A stretch of 64,000 nucleotides of DNA from Pedobacter sp. MC2016-24 (GCF_015223055.1 NZ_JADFBX010000012.1:92481-156480); one strand, 5' to 3'; shown: positions 43,747 to 52,257, numbered from the stretch's first letter. Translations and numbers: made by a program. Notes: generated by a model from the letters alone, not told the origin.

Positions 43747-45516
43747 ATGATGAATTTAAAACGGCTTTCATTGGCCATATTTTGTTTGGTTATTTTTTTA
43801 GGTATTGAGGGCTTTGCACAGACTTACCGTCCGACATTCTGGGTAGAGGATCAGAAACAAACCCTGGAAGAAATTGCAGCCAAGGGTTGGCATGGACTGC
43901 TGTATTGGGCGGCTGACAGCGAAGGCGATCAAATGCGGTACCATTACAAATCTCCCTACCTGGAAAAGCAGCGCTGGGCAGTTCGTGGAACAGATGGATT
44001 GACTGGCCTTGTGAAAAAAGCCCATGAAAAAGGGATGAAAGTGATGGCTAATATTGAAGCGGTTAACCCTTATCATTGGGAGCAGAATCCCTGGAATGCA
44101 GAAAACATCAGGTTAGTAGCGTCGGACCTGGCTGCTACCGGAATAGATGCAGTTTTTGAAGAGTGCTTTGAGGCTAAACCGGAGGTGTTTTTATCGATGG
44201 CCCGGGAGTTGAAAAATAAGCAGGTTACCTATATTTCTGGTACTGACCCGATGCTGCTTCGTGAACCTGGTTTTTCTTCGTTATGGAAGGAGACTGGTGC
44301 GATCAATATTTACAATTATTATCTGAAGAGAGACCAGCTGTATAATGTGGCTACACTAGCCCAGCATGGTTCGCTGGGACTAGCCTGGGCTAAGTACTGG
44401 AATAAACCAACTTCGATGATTTCCCCTTTAGATCGTGACTGGGGCATAGATGTCCAATCTGCGCCTGCAGTAGTCTCTTATCTATGTATGATTCGTGCGC
44501 TCCAGTTTAGGCTGGATCATTTTATGATTTTTGGGGGTGCAGAGCGTTTCAATCCGATCGAAACGGGCAAATGGATCAATACTTACGTCAGTAAGCAAGA
44601 GAAGAACCGGCCGGTGATGAATGTTGTAGTGCTGCTAAAGACCCAGGATGAAAGAGGTAAAGACGCGTCTGTTGGCAAGGGCTGGAATAGGTTATTTAAT
44701 TCCGGTGATGCCATTACTTCTGGGGCATTTAATGCCGGATATGATGTGGTGGTAAGTGATCGGGTATTACCTGCCGATGCCTATTGGATATATACTCCCG
44801 GGGCGGTGGCTGACTTGCCCATCGAGGTTGTTAAACTTATGGAGGGTAATCAGCCTGTATTTCTTCAAGCAGCTGACCGGATTCCTGGCGGGGCCTCAAC
44901 AACAGCCAACTGGAAAGCTGCATTGGCAAAATGTGGGATAGATGCCACACATTCATTTAAGTATGCGGGGGGAACTGATGGATCGTCTGATGTTTCACTT
45001 CCCGAAAGCCAGGAAGAAGATATTCCATATACGGGATATTATAAGGGTACTTACCTGCGTTTTCCGGGGTCGGATATGCAACGAGGCCGGGAACTGCGTG
45101 CCGGTACCATTTTACCAAAGGAGTCAATAAAGGGACAGGTACTGAGCAGTCCCAACGATACCTATGGAAAAGGCCCGTACCTGGTTGGTCTGGGAAATAA
45201 ATATCTGGTAACTACCACTGCGCTAAACTGGGAAACGGCTTATCCCATATCGGATTTGCTTTCAGGTTCTGGGGTGCTGTCAGGATCGAACGTATGGGGA
45301 ATAGCAGGGCCAAAAGTGAGTGCTTTTCTGGCGATTGAAACTACGTTGTTGGAACTGAGGATTCCGGGTTTAGCAAAAGGAGCTCAAATTCACGTGCAGG
45401 TCTGGGATGCTAAGAAAAATAAAAAACTGGAGCAGACCCTCGAGTATACGGGACTTTATAAACAGGTGTTGAATGCTTATGATTTCATCCTGATTGATAC
45501 TGTTGATTCATATTAA
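43747..45516 (+). CDS. Uncharacterised secreted TIM-barrel-like protein (putative glycoside hydrolase)
   Basis: A 589-residue protein with a signal peptide (ending GFAQT). The first ~270 residues read like a (beta/alpha)8 barrel: GWHGLLYWAADSEG, GLTGLVKKAHEKGMKVMANIEAVNPY, ATGIDAVFEECFEAKPEVFLSMARELKNKQVTYISGTD, INIYNYYLKR. The acidic stretch FEECFEAKP at the end of a strand is a possible catalytic site. The rest may be beta-rich. I cannot place it in a numbered glycoside hydrolase family. It follows the DUF4091 gene by 102 bases and has an upstream regulatory motif. Confidence 0.7.
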   Translation: MMNLKRLSLAIFCLVIFLGIEGFAQTYRPTFWVEDQKQTLEEIAAKGWHGLLYWAADSEGDQMRYHYKSPYLEKQRWAVRGTDGLTGLVKKAHEKGMKVMANIEAVNPYHWEQNPWNAENIRLVASDLAATGIDAVFEECFEAKPEVFLSMARELKNKQVTYISGTDPMLLREPGFSSLWKETGAINIYNYYLKRDQLYNVATLAQHGSLGLAWAKYWNKPTSMISPLDRDWGIDVQSAPAVVSYLCMIRALQFRLDHFMIFGGAERFNPIETGKWINTYVSKQEKNRPVMNVVVLLKTQDERGKDASVGKGWNRLFNSGDAITSGAFNAGYDVVVSDRVLPADAYWIYTPGAVADLPIEVVKLMEGNQPVFLQAADRIPGGASTTANWKAALAKCGIDATHSFKYAGGTDGSSDVSLPESQEEDIPYTGYYKGTYLRFPGSDMQRGRELRAGTILPKESIKGQVLSSPNDTYGKGPYLVGLGNKYLVTTTALNWETAYPISDLLSGSGVLSGSNVWGIAGPKVSAFLAIETTLLELRIPGLAKGAQIHVQVWDAKKNKKLEQTLEYTGLYKQVLNAYDFILIDTVDSY

Positions 45517-45524
45517 TAAATGAT

Positions 45525-45677
45525 ATGAATAATTCAAGAAGAGATTTTATCAGAAAATCAGGCATCATTAGCGATTACCGGCCGCTAGAAGGCATAATTC
45601 AGGAAGCTTTGAAATGTAGCTGGCTGCTTTCGGGCATGGAAACGGGTGCTGTAGTTTTCAGGAACCTGTTTCTGTAA
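45525..45677 (+). pseudogene. Remnant of a Tat-exported enzyme gene
   Basis: The frame begins MNNSRRDFIRKSGIIS, a twin-arginine signal of the type found on Bacteroidota sugar-related oxidoreductases and isomerases, but after about 16 codons it changes to unrelated sequence and stops at 45677 while overlapping the 3' end of the AraC gene read from the other strand. The body of the gene has been lost; the break is near 45573. The original enzyme was presumably the next member of the catabolic operon. Confidence 0.6.
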
Positions 45678-46516
45678 TCTTTTGGGATTACACCAAGGAT
45701 TTTCTTGAAATGTCTGTAAAAATTGGATAAGTTATCAAATCCACTTTGGTAACTGATTTCGGAAATGGTGTGGTTATTTTCCATCAATAACCTGCAGGCA
45801 TGTCCGATGCGGATCTCGGTTACATAATCGGAAAAGGTTTTGCGGGTATGATTTTTAAAATACCTGGAGAACGCCGGAACACTGATGTTGAGTTTTTCTG
45901 CGATGTCCTGTACGTAAATCTCTTTGGTGTAGTTTTTAAGGATAAATTCAAAAACCAGATTAATTTTATCTGTGCTGCCACTGGTATTGGCAGTGTATCC
46001 ACTGGATAACAATGGTTTCAGGTCGTTGCTTTGGCTCAGTTCTTCCAAAATCTCCAGCAAAGAAATCAATCGTCTGGCGGGTCTTTGTTCACTCATTTTG
46101 ATCATGAGGCTAATCACGTTTTCTCTGGTTGTTCCATGAATTTCAAGGGCCAGTGCTGATTTTTCCAGGAGCCTGTTGGTCTGAGTCATTTCGGGGATTT
46201 CAAAGAACTGTCTGCCCAGAAATTCTTTGGTAAAATGAATGTAACTCAATTCTGTACTGAGATTGTGGCTGGCATCATAGAAATCCTGATTGTTGCGGTA
46301 CAGATGTGGGATATTTGATCCAATCAGGCTCAGATCACCTTCTTCGAATAGAGAGACATTGTCACCTATAAATTTTGTCCCTTTTCCTTTGTGGATGGCA
46401 ATCAATTCATATTCCTTGTGGAAATGCCAGGGATCATTGATAAAACTCTTTTCTATTTGCTTGTACAGGAAGGATGCGTCTGGTGCGAAAGGGATTTTAT
46501 ACAGTTTGGGTTTCAT
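45599..46516 (-). CDS. AraC-family transcriptional regulator
   Basis: A regulator of about 305 residues starting MKPKLYKIPFAPDASFLYKQ (ATG 46516; an in-frame ATG at 46543 adds nine). The N-terminal cupin domain has WHFHKEYELIAIHKGKGTKFIGDNVSLFEEGDLSLIGSNIPHLYRN. Two helix-turn-helix units follow: IYVQDIAEKLNISVPAFSRYFKNHTRKTFSDYV and HTISEISYQSGFDNLSNFYRHFKKILGVIPKDYR. It probably senses a sugar and controls the flanking hydrolase and dehydrogenase genes. It is divergent from the 46740 gene. Confidence 0.92.
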   Translation of the reverse strand: MKPKLYKIPFAPDASFLYKQIEKSFINDPWHFHKEYELIAIHKGKGTKFIGDNVSLFEEGDLSLIGSNIPHLYRNNQDFYDASHNLSTELSYIHFTKEFLGRQFFEIPEMTQTNRLLEKSALALEIHGTTRENVISLMIKMSEQRPARRLISLLEILEELSQSNDLKPLLSSGYTANTSGSTDKINLVFEFILKNYTKEIYVQDIAEKLNISVPAFSRYFKNHTRKTFSDYVTEIRIGHACRLLMENNHTISEISYQSGFDNLSNFYRHFKKILGVIPKDYRNRFLKTTAPVSMPESSQLHFKAS

Positions 46517-46558
46517 GTACTTTTTAATTGAATACTGTTGCAAAGTGAATGATTTGGT

Positions 46559-46575
46559 GTTAAAAAAATATAAAG
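46559..46575. promoter_or_regulatory. Weak copy of the shared motif next to araC-type gene
   Basis: GTTAAAAAAATATAAAG resembles the left half of the motif at 43649 and 46645 and lies about 40 bases upstream of the AraC-type gene's start, a normal place for autoregulation. The match is partial and the region is A/T rich, so chance is possible. Confidence 0.25.
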
Positions 46576-46644
46576 TCCAGGATAACTTTGCGCTTTAGAA
46601 TCTTTCCATGCTAATCGATGGAAGCCCCTCCGATGTTGGTCTGG

Positions 46645-46668
46645 GTTAATAAAGTATAGGAAATCAAT
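46645..46668. promoter_or_regulatory. Copy 2 of the shared AT-rich motif
   Basis: This copy (GTTAATAAAGTATAGG, then AAATCAAT) differs from the 43649 copy at four positions: one in the A/T run and the three-base spacer. It lies 72-95 bases before the start of the 46740 gene, nearly the same distance as copy 1 from its gene (75-98). The matching spacing supports a real binding site. Confidence 0.45.
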
Positions 46669-46739
46669 GCGTAATGGGAGTAATCGTGGATACTGTTTTT
46701 TTATTTTAGCAGGATTATTTGATGTATTTCGCCATATTG

Positions 46740-47708
46740 ATGAAGAAAAATAAAAGTATCGGAACCGTTGGAATGGGCTTGATGGGAACTAGTATTACAG
46801 CGTGTTTACTAGCCTGGGGACATGAGGTAGTAGCAGTAAGCACGGACTTGTATCTTGAGCCGGTACTGCGTAGCAACATTTTCTCTTTCCTTGACCAATT
46901 GGCGGGCGAAGGTAAGTTGTCAGATTCTCCTGCCACGTTGATGAATCACTTGATCATTACAGATGATCTTTCAAAGCTTCAGGGAATTGGGTTGGTGGTT
47001 GAGTGTATTACCGAAGATATTGCAGAAAAACAGCAGCTGTTTACACAGCTGGAAAGGCTATTGGCAAGGGATGCGATCATCGCCAGTAATACATCCGCAA
47101 TTCCAATTTCTCAGCTTCAGTTTGGAATGAAGTATCCAGGAAGGTTACTGGGACTGCATTGGGCAGAACCTGCCCACATCAGTAAATTTATGGAAGTCAT
47201 TTGCGGAGATCATTCTGAACTACAATATGCAGATGAACTAATGAGTCTGGCGACCAGCTGGGGCAAAGAACCTGCATTGGTAAGGAAGGACATCAGGGGT
47301 TTTATCAGCAATCGCATGATGTATGCAATGATCCGGGAAGGTTTGTCCCTGGTGGAACAGGGCTATGCTACGGTTGAAGATATTGACAGGGCCTGCAGGA
47401 ATGATCTGGGGCAATGGATGACCTTTGCTGGCCCCTTCCGGTTTATGGATCTTACCGGACTGAGCGCTTATCTGAAAGTAATGGAGGACTTGTTTCCTGA
47501 ATTGAGCCAGGCAGAGCAGGTTCCTGAGTTTATGAAAAAGCTAGTGTCACAGGGGCACAATGGTTTGAGTACAGGCGCTGGTTTTTATACCTATACTGCA
47601 GAAACTGCTGCCAACTGGGAGCGTTTGTTTATGAAGTTTAGTCTGGAGATCCGGAGGTTGTCGGATGTTTATCCGCAGGATGTAGGAGATCGTTTGAATC
47701 ATGACTAA
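46740..47708 (+). CDS. 3-hydroxyacyl-CoA dehydrogenase-type NAD oxidoreductase
   Basis: A 322-residue dehydrogenase starting MKKNKSIGTVGMGLMGTSIT (ATG 46740). The NAD motif is GMGLMG (11-16); SNTSAIPISQL, LLGLHWAEPAHISKFMEVICG (catalytic His and the ME pair) and the C-terminal 3HCDH domain (DIRGFISNRMMYAMIREGLSLVEQGYATVEDID) follow. Family relatives include L-gulonate 3-dehydrogenases. Overlap of eight bases with an acid-sugar-dehydratase-like gene favours a role in sugar-acid oxidation over fatty-acid metabolism. Confidence 0.9.
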   Translation: MKKNKSIGTVGMGLMGTSITACLLAWGHEVVAVSTDLYLEPVLRSNIFSFLDQLAGEGKLSDSPATLMNHLIITDDLSKLQGIGLVVECITEDIAEKQQLFTQLERLLARDAIIASNTSAIPISQLQFGMKYPGRLLGLHWAEPAHISKFMEVICGDHSELQYADELMSLATSWGKEPALVRKDIRGFISNRMMYAMIREGLSLVEQGYATVEDIDRACRNDLGQWMTFAGPFRFMDLTGLSAYLKVMEDLFPELSQAEQVPEFMKKLVSQGHNGLSTGAGFYTYTAETAANWERLFMKFSLEIRRLSDVYPQDVGDRLNHD

Positions 47709-48831
47709 GATAAAATATATCAGGGCAACAGAAGTTGTTGTTCCTGCCAGACCCGGGAGCTTGAATTCTGATTCAGTGATCGACGATGATGCGGAATTTG
47801 CCCGAAAGTTTTTAACCGGAGTTAGCTGGGCTGATTTTGCCAATCAGCCAAAGTGGATTATTGAAATTGAGCTCGAAAATGGTCTTTTGGGCATCGGGGA
47901 GACCTACAGATCTGCCTCTGATATTTCGCTACAATTAGCCATGCAGACGTTGCATGGGCAGGATGTTCTGAAACTGAACTGGAGAAGACTTCCGGTCAGG
48001 GATCAGCGAATTTATGAAGCTTTTGAGGCTGCAGTACTTGATCTGGTAGGTAAACTGTTGAAAGTTCCTGTTTACCAGATATTGGGTGGAGCTTATAGGG
48101 AAAATATTGCCTGCATGGGTTGGACGGGGAGGAGAACGCCGGAAGACGCGGCGCAAAAAGCCTTTGAAGCTATGGAAAAAGGGCATAAAGCTTTTAAATT
48201 CAAATGTGCAGATGATGATCAGGTCAGTTTGTGGACGGCTGCGATCCAATCCAGGTGTGGTGATGGTATTCAGGTGCTGTTGGATCCAAATCAGCGATGG
48301 ATTGATGTAGAAACAACACTTAGGTTGATGGATGGAATTGACAAGGATCTCATGTTGGGGCTGGAAGATCCAATTTTGCATACAGATGTGAAAGGTTTCA
48401 AATATCTCAAGGATCACCTGGGGATTCCGATATACCGGCACATTTCGTTACCGTATTCGCAGGATATCCGGGATATTATACCGATAATTCGGGAGGACTC
48501 GGCAGACGGTTATAATTTCAATGGTCCGGCGTATCATTCTGTATTGTTATCTGAGATTGCGCATCTGGAAGGAAAGTCCTGCTGGCGGGGGTCTGAAGTT
48601 GATCTGGGTATTTTGGAAGCAATGGGTTTACATATCGCAGCTGCGAGTATCAACTGCGATATACCTTCTGATCTGTTTGGTGAACTGGTTCGTGAGGACG
48701 ACCTGATCGAATGTGGACTTGAGTTTAACAATGGCTATGCCCGCGTACCACATGGTTATGGATTGGGTGTTACTCTTGATTATGCTGCACTGAAAAAATT
48801 TTCAACCGGTAAAAGTTATGTTGCTAAATAA
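47701..48831 (+). CDS. Enolase-superfamily dehydratase (mandelate-racemase-like)
   Basis: A 376-residue enzyme. The N-terminal capping domain ends near 120. In the barrel, K166-x-K168 (FKFKCADDD) is the base pair, and metal ligands D195 (LLDPNQRW) and E222 (LEDPIL) are present; the third ligand would be near the strand with ISLPYSQDI. It ends with GLGVTLDY typical of sugar-acid dehydratases. Together with the overlapping dehydrogenase it probably breaks down an acid sugar; the exact substrate cannot be set from sequence. Confidence 0.9.
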   Translation: MTKIKYIRATEVVVPARPGSLNSDSVIDDDAEFARKFLTGVSWADFANQPKWIIEIELENGLLGIGETYRSASDISLQLAMQTLHGQDVLKLNWRRLPVRDQRIYEAFEAAVLDLVGKLLKVPVYQILGGAYRENIACMGWTGRRTPEDAAQKAFEAMEKGHKAFKFKCADDDQVSLWTAAIQSRCGDGIQVLLDPNQRWIDVETTLRLMDGIDKDLMLGLEDPILHTDVKGFKYLKDHLGIPIYRHISLPYSQDIRDIIPIIREDSADGYNFNGPAYHSVLLSEIAHLEGKSCWRGSEVDLGILEAMGLHIAAASINCDIPSDLFGELVREDDLIECGLEFNNGYARVPHGYGLGVTLDYAALKKFSTGKSYVAK

Positions 48832-48884
48832 GCATATCCATTTCAAGAAATTCTTTATGGGGGCTGATCTAAATTGATGTCTTC

Positions 48885-49130
48885 ATGAGAAATGTATTTA
48901 TTGGTTATACCTATCAGGAGGCGATCACTTCTTTATTGCTTGCGATGATGGATTGTAACCACCATTCACCATTTGTATTGAACTCTATCCCAAATGCTGT
49001 TGCTTACGATCTTGAAAAAAGTTTAAGGTTAGAAAACCTAACAGAATATTCTTATGAGGCCTTAACAGAAGGTTATTTTAAAGTGGAAACCGATTCCAGC
49101 TTTTTGCTAAATAAATTGACACTAATATAG
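48885..49130 (+). CDS. Small hypothetical protein
   Basis: An 81-residue protein (MRNVFIGYTYQEAITSLLLA, then MMDCNHHSPFVLNSIPNAVA). No membrane segment or known family. It lies between the enolase-family gene and a converging hydrolase gene and has ordinary coding composition. Real but unassigned. Confidence 0.45.
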   Translation: MRNVFIGYTYQEAITSLLLAMMDCNHHSPFVLNSIPNAVAYDLEKSLRLENLTEYSYEALTEGYFKVETDSSFLLNKLTLI

Positions 49131-49158
49131 ATTTAAGATGCTTATAATATGTTTGTTT

Positions 49159-50217
49159 TTATTTTAACCTTTCATACAGCTTCTTCCGAAAAGCGGCATT
49201 TGTTAAGATATTGCCTTCTAAGATGCCAAAATTTTTATTGATGAATATATTTTCGCTTGCTGTTAGTTTATTAAAGAAAAATGAACAGGCTAATTGCTTC
49301 CCGTTTTTGGGTGAGGCATAAAATGCATCGGTTAATACAAATGCTGTTGAACCGCCTTTTTGACCAAAGTGGAAAAACCGTTCTTGGTTACCTGCAAATT
49401 CCATTGGCCATTCGATAATACTTTCTAATATAGCCTGGGTTTCTTGTGTAAAATATTTCCTACTCACAATCTTTTGCATTAAACGGGCATAATTCTCGGT
49501 AGTGGAAGAAACTAAGCGGTCAGACCATAGACGCTGTATGTTTAACGATAAATTGGCAAAATTAAACTGTTTCATATAAGAAGGTTCTGTCTTTAGTCTT
49601 CGATGTGCCTTTTCACATTTTTTACTGTAGTCGGTAATAGACATTGCTCTTAATTCCTTGATCCATTCATCTTCATCAATACTTTCAGGCTTTAGGCAGA
49701 CCATAAGGGCTGATGCTGTAAAATAATAAATGGACTGATGTGCCTTGAGACCTAGTTTTTTTAAGTTTTTGTTGATATTGGCTAGACCCAATAGATCTAG
49801 CAAAAATTCGGTATTGGCGTTTGAGCTATATTTGATCATGCCTTTTGCCACTTCTAAAAGATTAACGCTATCTGCTGATGTTTTATCTAAAGATTTAAGC
49901 CAGCTGGGCTGTGCGCCTCCGTCGGTATTTTGAATATAATATTTATCTAAGTCTTTTACTGCTATTTTTGTTAACGGCGAAATCTTTTTAGCACTGCATT
50001 GATTAGCAAATTCAATTGCAATAATAGTTTTAACTGCACTGGCCAGAGGCATCTGTTGTTGGCTATTAAAATCAACAACTATTTTGCCATCTTCTATCAG
50101 ATAAAATGAGGCTTTTTCAGGGTTTTCCTTGATGAATCGGATTACTTCATCTAAATCTTGTGCTTGAACAAGGCTATATAGGAAAATGGCAATTAAAAAC
50201 AGAGCGTATTTCTTCAT
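49159..50217 (-). CDS. Secreted serine beta-lactamase-like hydrolase
   Basis: A 352-residue protein with a signal peptide (MKKYALFLIAIFLYSLVQAQ). The active-site motif SxxK is S60-A-V-K63 in MPLASAVKTIIAIEFANQ. A second element IKYSSNANTEFLLDLLG stands where SxN is expected and GQKGGSTAF where KTG is expected, so the fold is that of a class A-like serine hydrolase with altered motifs. It may hydrolyse beta-lactams or act as a peptidase/esterase; the changed KTG makes true lactamase activity uncertain. Confidence 0.8.
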   Translation of the reverse strand: MKKYALFLIAIFLYSLVQAQDLDEVIRFIKENPEKASFYLIEDGKIVVDFNSQQQMPLASAVKTIIAIEFANQCSAKKISPLTKIAVKDLDKYYIQNTDGGAQPSWLKSLDKTSADSVNLLEVAKGMIKYSSNANTEFLLDLLGLANINKNLKKLGLKAHQSIYYFTASALMVCLKPESIDEDEWIKELRAMSITDYSKKCEKAHRRLKTEPSYMKQFNFANLSLNIQRLWSDRLVSSTTENYARLMQKIVSRKYFTQETQAILESIIEWPMEFAGNQERFFHFGQKGGSTAFVLTDAFYASPKNGKQLACSFFFNKLTASENIFINKNFGILEGNILTNAAFRKKLYERLK

Positions 50218-50291
50218 TACTAAATGATTTTTAGAATGTTAGACTAATTACATTACTAATGTAAAAATAGAAAAAAGAATGACATATACCA

Positions 50292-50486
50292 TTATTGGTG
50301 AGTAGGCCATAATAACGGATTGCCACCTACAAAACAATATCCCCAACTTATCGGTGATAACCTTGACTTGCAATGCAGACAACATGAATTAAAATTTCTC
50401 CTATTATAAAATTGTTTAATGGTAAGATCATTATCGCTGCGAATGTCATTGTTTGCAAAAATCCCGATTCCATATGCCCAATTCAT
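50292..50486 (-). CDS. Doubtful ORF in a 391-base gap
   Basis: The gap 50218-50608 contains one minus-strand frame of 64 codons (MNWAYGIGIFANNDIRSDND, then LTIKQFYNRRNFNSCCLHCK) with a C-C-x-x-C cluster. The text looks protein-like, but there is no upstream signal or known family. The rest of the gap holds the TetR promoter/operator at 50573-50597 and nothing else I can see. Confidence 0.25.
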   Translation of the reverse strand: MNWAYGIGIFANNDIRSDNDLTIKQFYNRRNFNSCCLHCKSRLSPISWGYCFVGGNPLLWPTHQ

Positions 50487-50572
50487 AGGTTATCTCGCTT
50501 AACATTTTGTTTATTTCAGTCTTAAAACTGAGTTTACAGCCGGTGGGATTTTCGAGTATAAGATGTTTTTAT

Positions 50573-50597
50573 TACTTTTGTATTGATCAATACAAAA
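50573..50597 (+). promoter_or_regulatory. TetR operator overlapping a -7 promoter element
   Basis: A perfect 22-base palindrome (50576-50597) with the core TGTATTGATCAATACA lies 11 bases before the tetR-type start. The -7 element TACTTTTG (50573-50580) overlaps its left arm, with TTTTC at 50549 as a weak -33. A bound repressor would block RNA polymerase, so this is a natural autoregulation site. The 16-base core recurs at 51208, before the SDR gene. Confidence 0.75.
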
Positions 50598-50608
50598 ATT
50601 AAATTGCA

Positions 50609-51190
50609 ATGAAGGGAAGACCAACATTATTTGAGAACAAGGAGCTAGTTAGTCGGGCTCAGAGCGTATTCTGGGAAAAGGGGTATACTGCGACATCCCT
50701 AAATGATTTGTTAGAGGTTACGGGAATAGGTTCTGGTAGTTTTTATAATAGTTTCAAGGGAGGTAAAAAAGAAGTTTTTAAAGCGGCAATCTTACAGCGC
50801 AGGGAGTCATTTAATAATTTCAGAAAGGAATTGGAAATGAGCATAACACCATTAGCGTTAATTAAAGATTTTTTTAGGGGAATTGCGAAATCATCCAAGG
50901 AGGAAAACCTAAGGGGTTGTATTATTGCTAATACGGTTGTTGAAATGACCTTTTTAGATGATGAATTGGAAGCAGAGGCGGTCCACATCCTGAAGGATGT
51001 AGAAAAGATGTTTACTGATGTTCTTGTAAAGGAGAAACTTAATGGTAATCTCAGTAATCCCTTATCTGGGCAGGTGCTAGGAAGATATTTGGTAACCTTC
51101 TGGTGCGGTTTGAATACACTAAGAAGGATTTACCCTGACCGGAAGGTACTTGCCGAACAAATAGAAATGCAGCTGGACATACTTCGTTAA
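50609..51190 (+). CDS. TetR-family transcriptional regulator
   Basis: A 193-residue repressor. The N-terminal helix-turn-helix is LVSRAQSVFWEKGYTATSLNDLLEVTGIGSGSFYNSFKGGKKEVF (about 10-55), followed by an all-helical ligand-binding domain ending AEQIEMQLDILR. An operator-like palindrome lies just upstream and again in front of the next gene (an SDR), so the regulator probably controls both. Confidence 0.92.
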   Translation: MKGRPTLFENKELVSRAQSVFWEKGYTATSLNDLLEVTGIGSGSFYNSFKGGKKEVFKAAILQRRESFNNFRKELEMSITPLALIKDFFRGIAKSSKEENLRGCIIANTVVEMTFLDDELEAEAVHILKDVEKMFTDVLVKEKLNGNLSNPLSGQVLGRYLVTFWCGLNTLRRIYPDRKVLAEQIEMQLDILR

Positions 51191-51207
51191 TTTTTTTTGA
51201 ACAATTA

Positions 51208-51223
51208 TGTATTGATCAATACA
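51208..51223 (+). promoter_or_regulatory. Second copy of the TetR operator core
   Basis: TGTATTGATCAATACA, identical to the core at 50579-50594, and followed by the same AAAATTAAA tail. It lies between the tetR stop and the SDR start (51239), 15 bases before the ATG. Exact repetition in front of the second gene strongly suggests control by the TetR protein. Confidence 0.75.
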
Positions 51224-51238
51224 AAAATTAAAAATAGA

Positions 51239-52030
51239 ATGGATTTAAAATTAAAAGGAAAAAGAGCATTTATAAGTGGCTCTACTCAGGGAATCGGATT
51301 CGCCATAGCACAGCAATTGTTAGCTGAGGCTGTTGATGTTATCATAAACGGGCGGGATCAGGTAAAGTTGGACAATTCGCTGGCAACGCTAAAAAAAGAG
51401 TTTCCAGATGCCAATGTATCAGGAATAACTGCTGACTTTTCAGATAAGCAGCAAGTAACAGAACTGTTGGATCGGTTGGGTGATATAGATATCCTGATCA
51501 ATAATGTCGGTATATTTGAGCTCAAGGATTTTACAGCGCTTACAGATGAAGACTGGTACAGGATTTTCGAGATCAATGTAATGAGCAGTGTTAGTCTATC
51601 GAGGAAATTACTTCCACAGATGTTGAAAAAGAATTGGGGCAGAATTGTTTTTATTAGTAGTGAATCGGGCATTAATATCCCTGAAAATATGATCCATTAT
51701 GGAATGACAAAATCCGCAATGATGGCAGTTAGTAACGGATTATCAAAATTAACCAAGGGGACGGAGGTAACTGTAAACACTATTTTGGGTGGTCCTACTT
51801 ATTCTGATGGAGTTGCTAACACTATTGAGTATTTTGCAAATGTTCAAAACCTAAGTGTTGAGCAGCTGAAGATTGGAATTATGCAACAGACAAATCCTCA
51901 TTCATTAATAGGACGTTTTATTAATCCAGCCGAGATCGCTCACTTAGCAACATATCTTTCGAGTCCACTTTCTTTGGCCACAAATGGCAGTAGTATAAGG
52001 GCAGATGGTGGCGTTTTAAAAACAGTTTGA
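51239..52030 (+). CDS. SDR-family oxidoreductase under TetR control
   Basis: A 263-residue enzyme starting MDLKLKGKRAFISGSTQGIG (ATG 51239; an upstream frame from 51197 runs through the operator and is unlikely). Cofactor motif GSTQGIGFA (14-22), NNVG in ILINNVGIF, and the catalytic residues S140/S141, Y154 and K158 (VFISSESG, HYGMTKSA). The position after a TetR gene with the same operator suggests a role in handling the small molecule sensed by the repressor. Confidence 0.93.
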   Translation: MDLKLKGKRAFISGSTQGIGFAIAQQLLAEAVDVIINGRDQVKLDNSLATLKKEFPDANVSGITADFSDKQQVTELLDRLGDIDILINNVGIFELKDFTALTDEDWYRIFEINVMSSVSLSRKLLPQMLKKNWGRIVFISSESGINIPENMIHYGMTKSAMMAVSNGLSKLTKGTEVTVNTILGGPTYSDGVANTIEYFANVQNLSVEQLKIGIMQQTNPHSLIGRFINPAEIAHLATYLSSPLSLATNGSSIRADGGVLKTV

Positions 52031-52050
52031 TCTAAAATGTACTATATATA

Positions 52051-52087
52051 AACAAGCCGTTTTTCGATAAGAAAAGCGGCTTGTTTT
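52051..52087 (+). terminator. Rho-independent terminator after the SDR gene
   Basis: AACAAGCCG (52051-52059) pairs with CGGCTTGTT (52076-52084), extended by TTTTT/AAAAG next to the loop, and is followed by TTTG. It lies 20 bases after the SDR stop. A textbook shape for ending the tetR-SDR transcript. Confidence 0.75.
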
Positions 52088-52130
52088 GTGTCTAAATCAG
52101 CCTTTATCTAGGATTGACCGATCTTTTTTT

Positions 52131-52138
52131 TACATTTG
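52131..52138 (+). promoter_or_regulatory. Probable -7 element for the RNA-repair operon
   Basis: TACATTTG fits TAnnTTTG and lies 120 bases before the RNA-ligase start at 52258. The only -33-like element (TTG at 52114) is too close, so the promoter is incomplete by the usual rule. Confidence 0.4.
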
Positions 52139-52257
52139 TAAATAAATCAACTGTTTAAGTCTTGAGTCATGTAATATCATTTCGCATATCATGTTAAATG
52201 ACCTTTCCCAGCCGGGGAGGGAGTAATTACTATTTTTTTAATTTTACTTATTACAAT

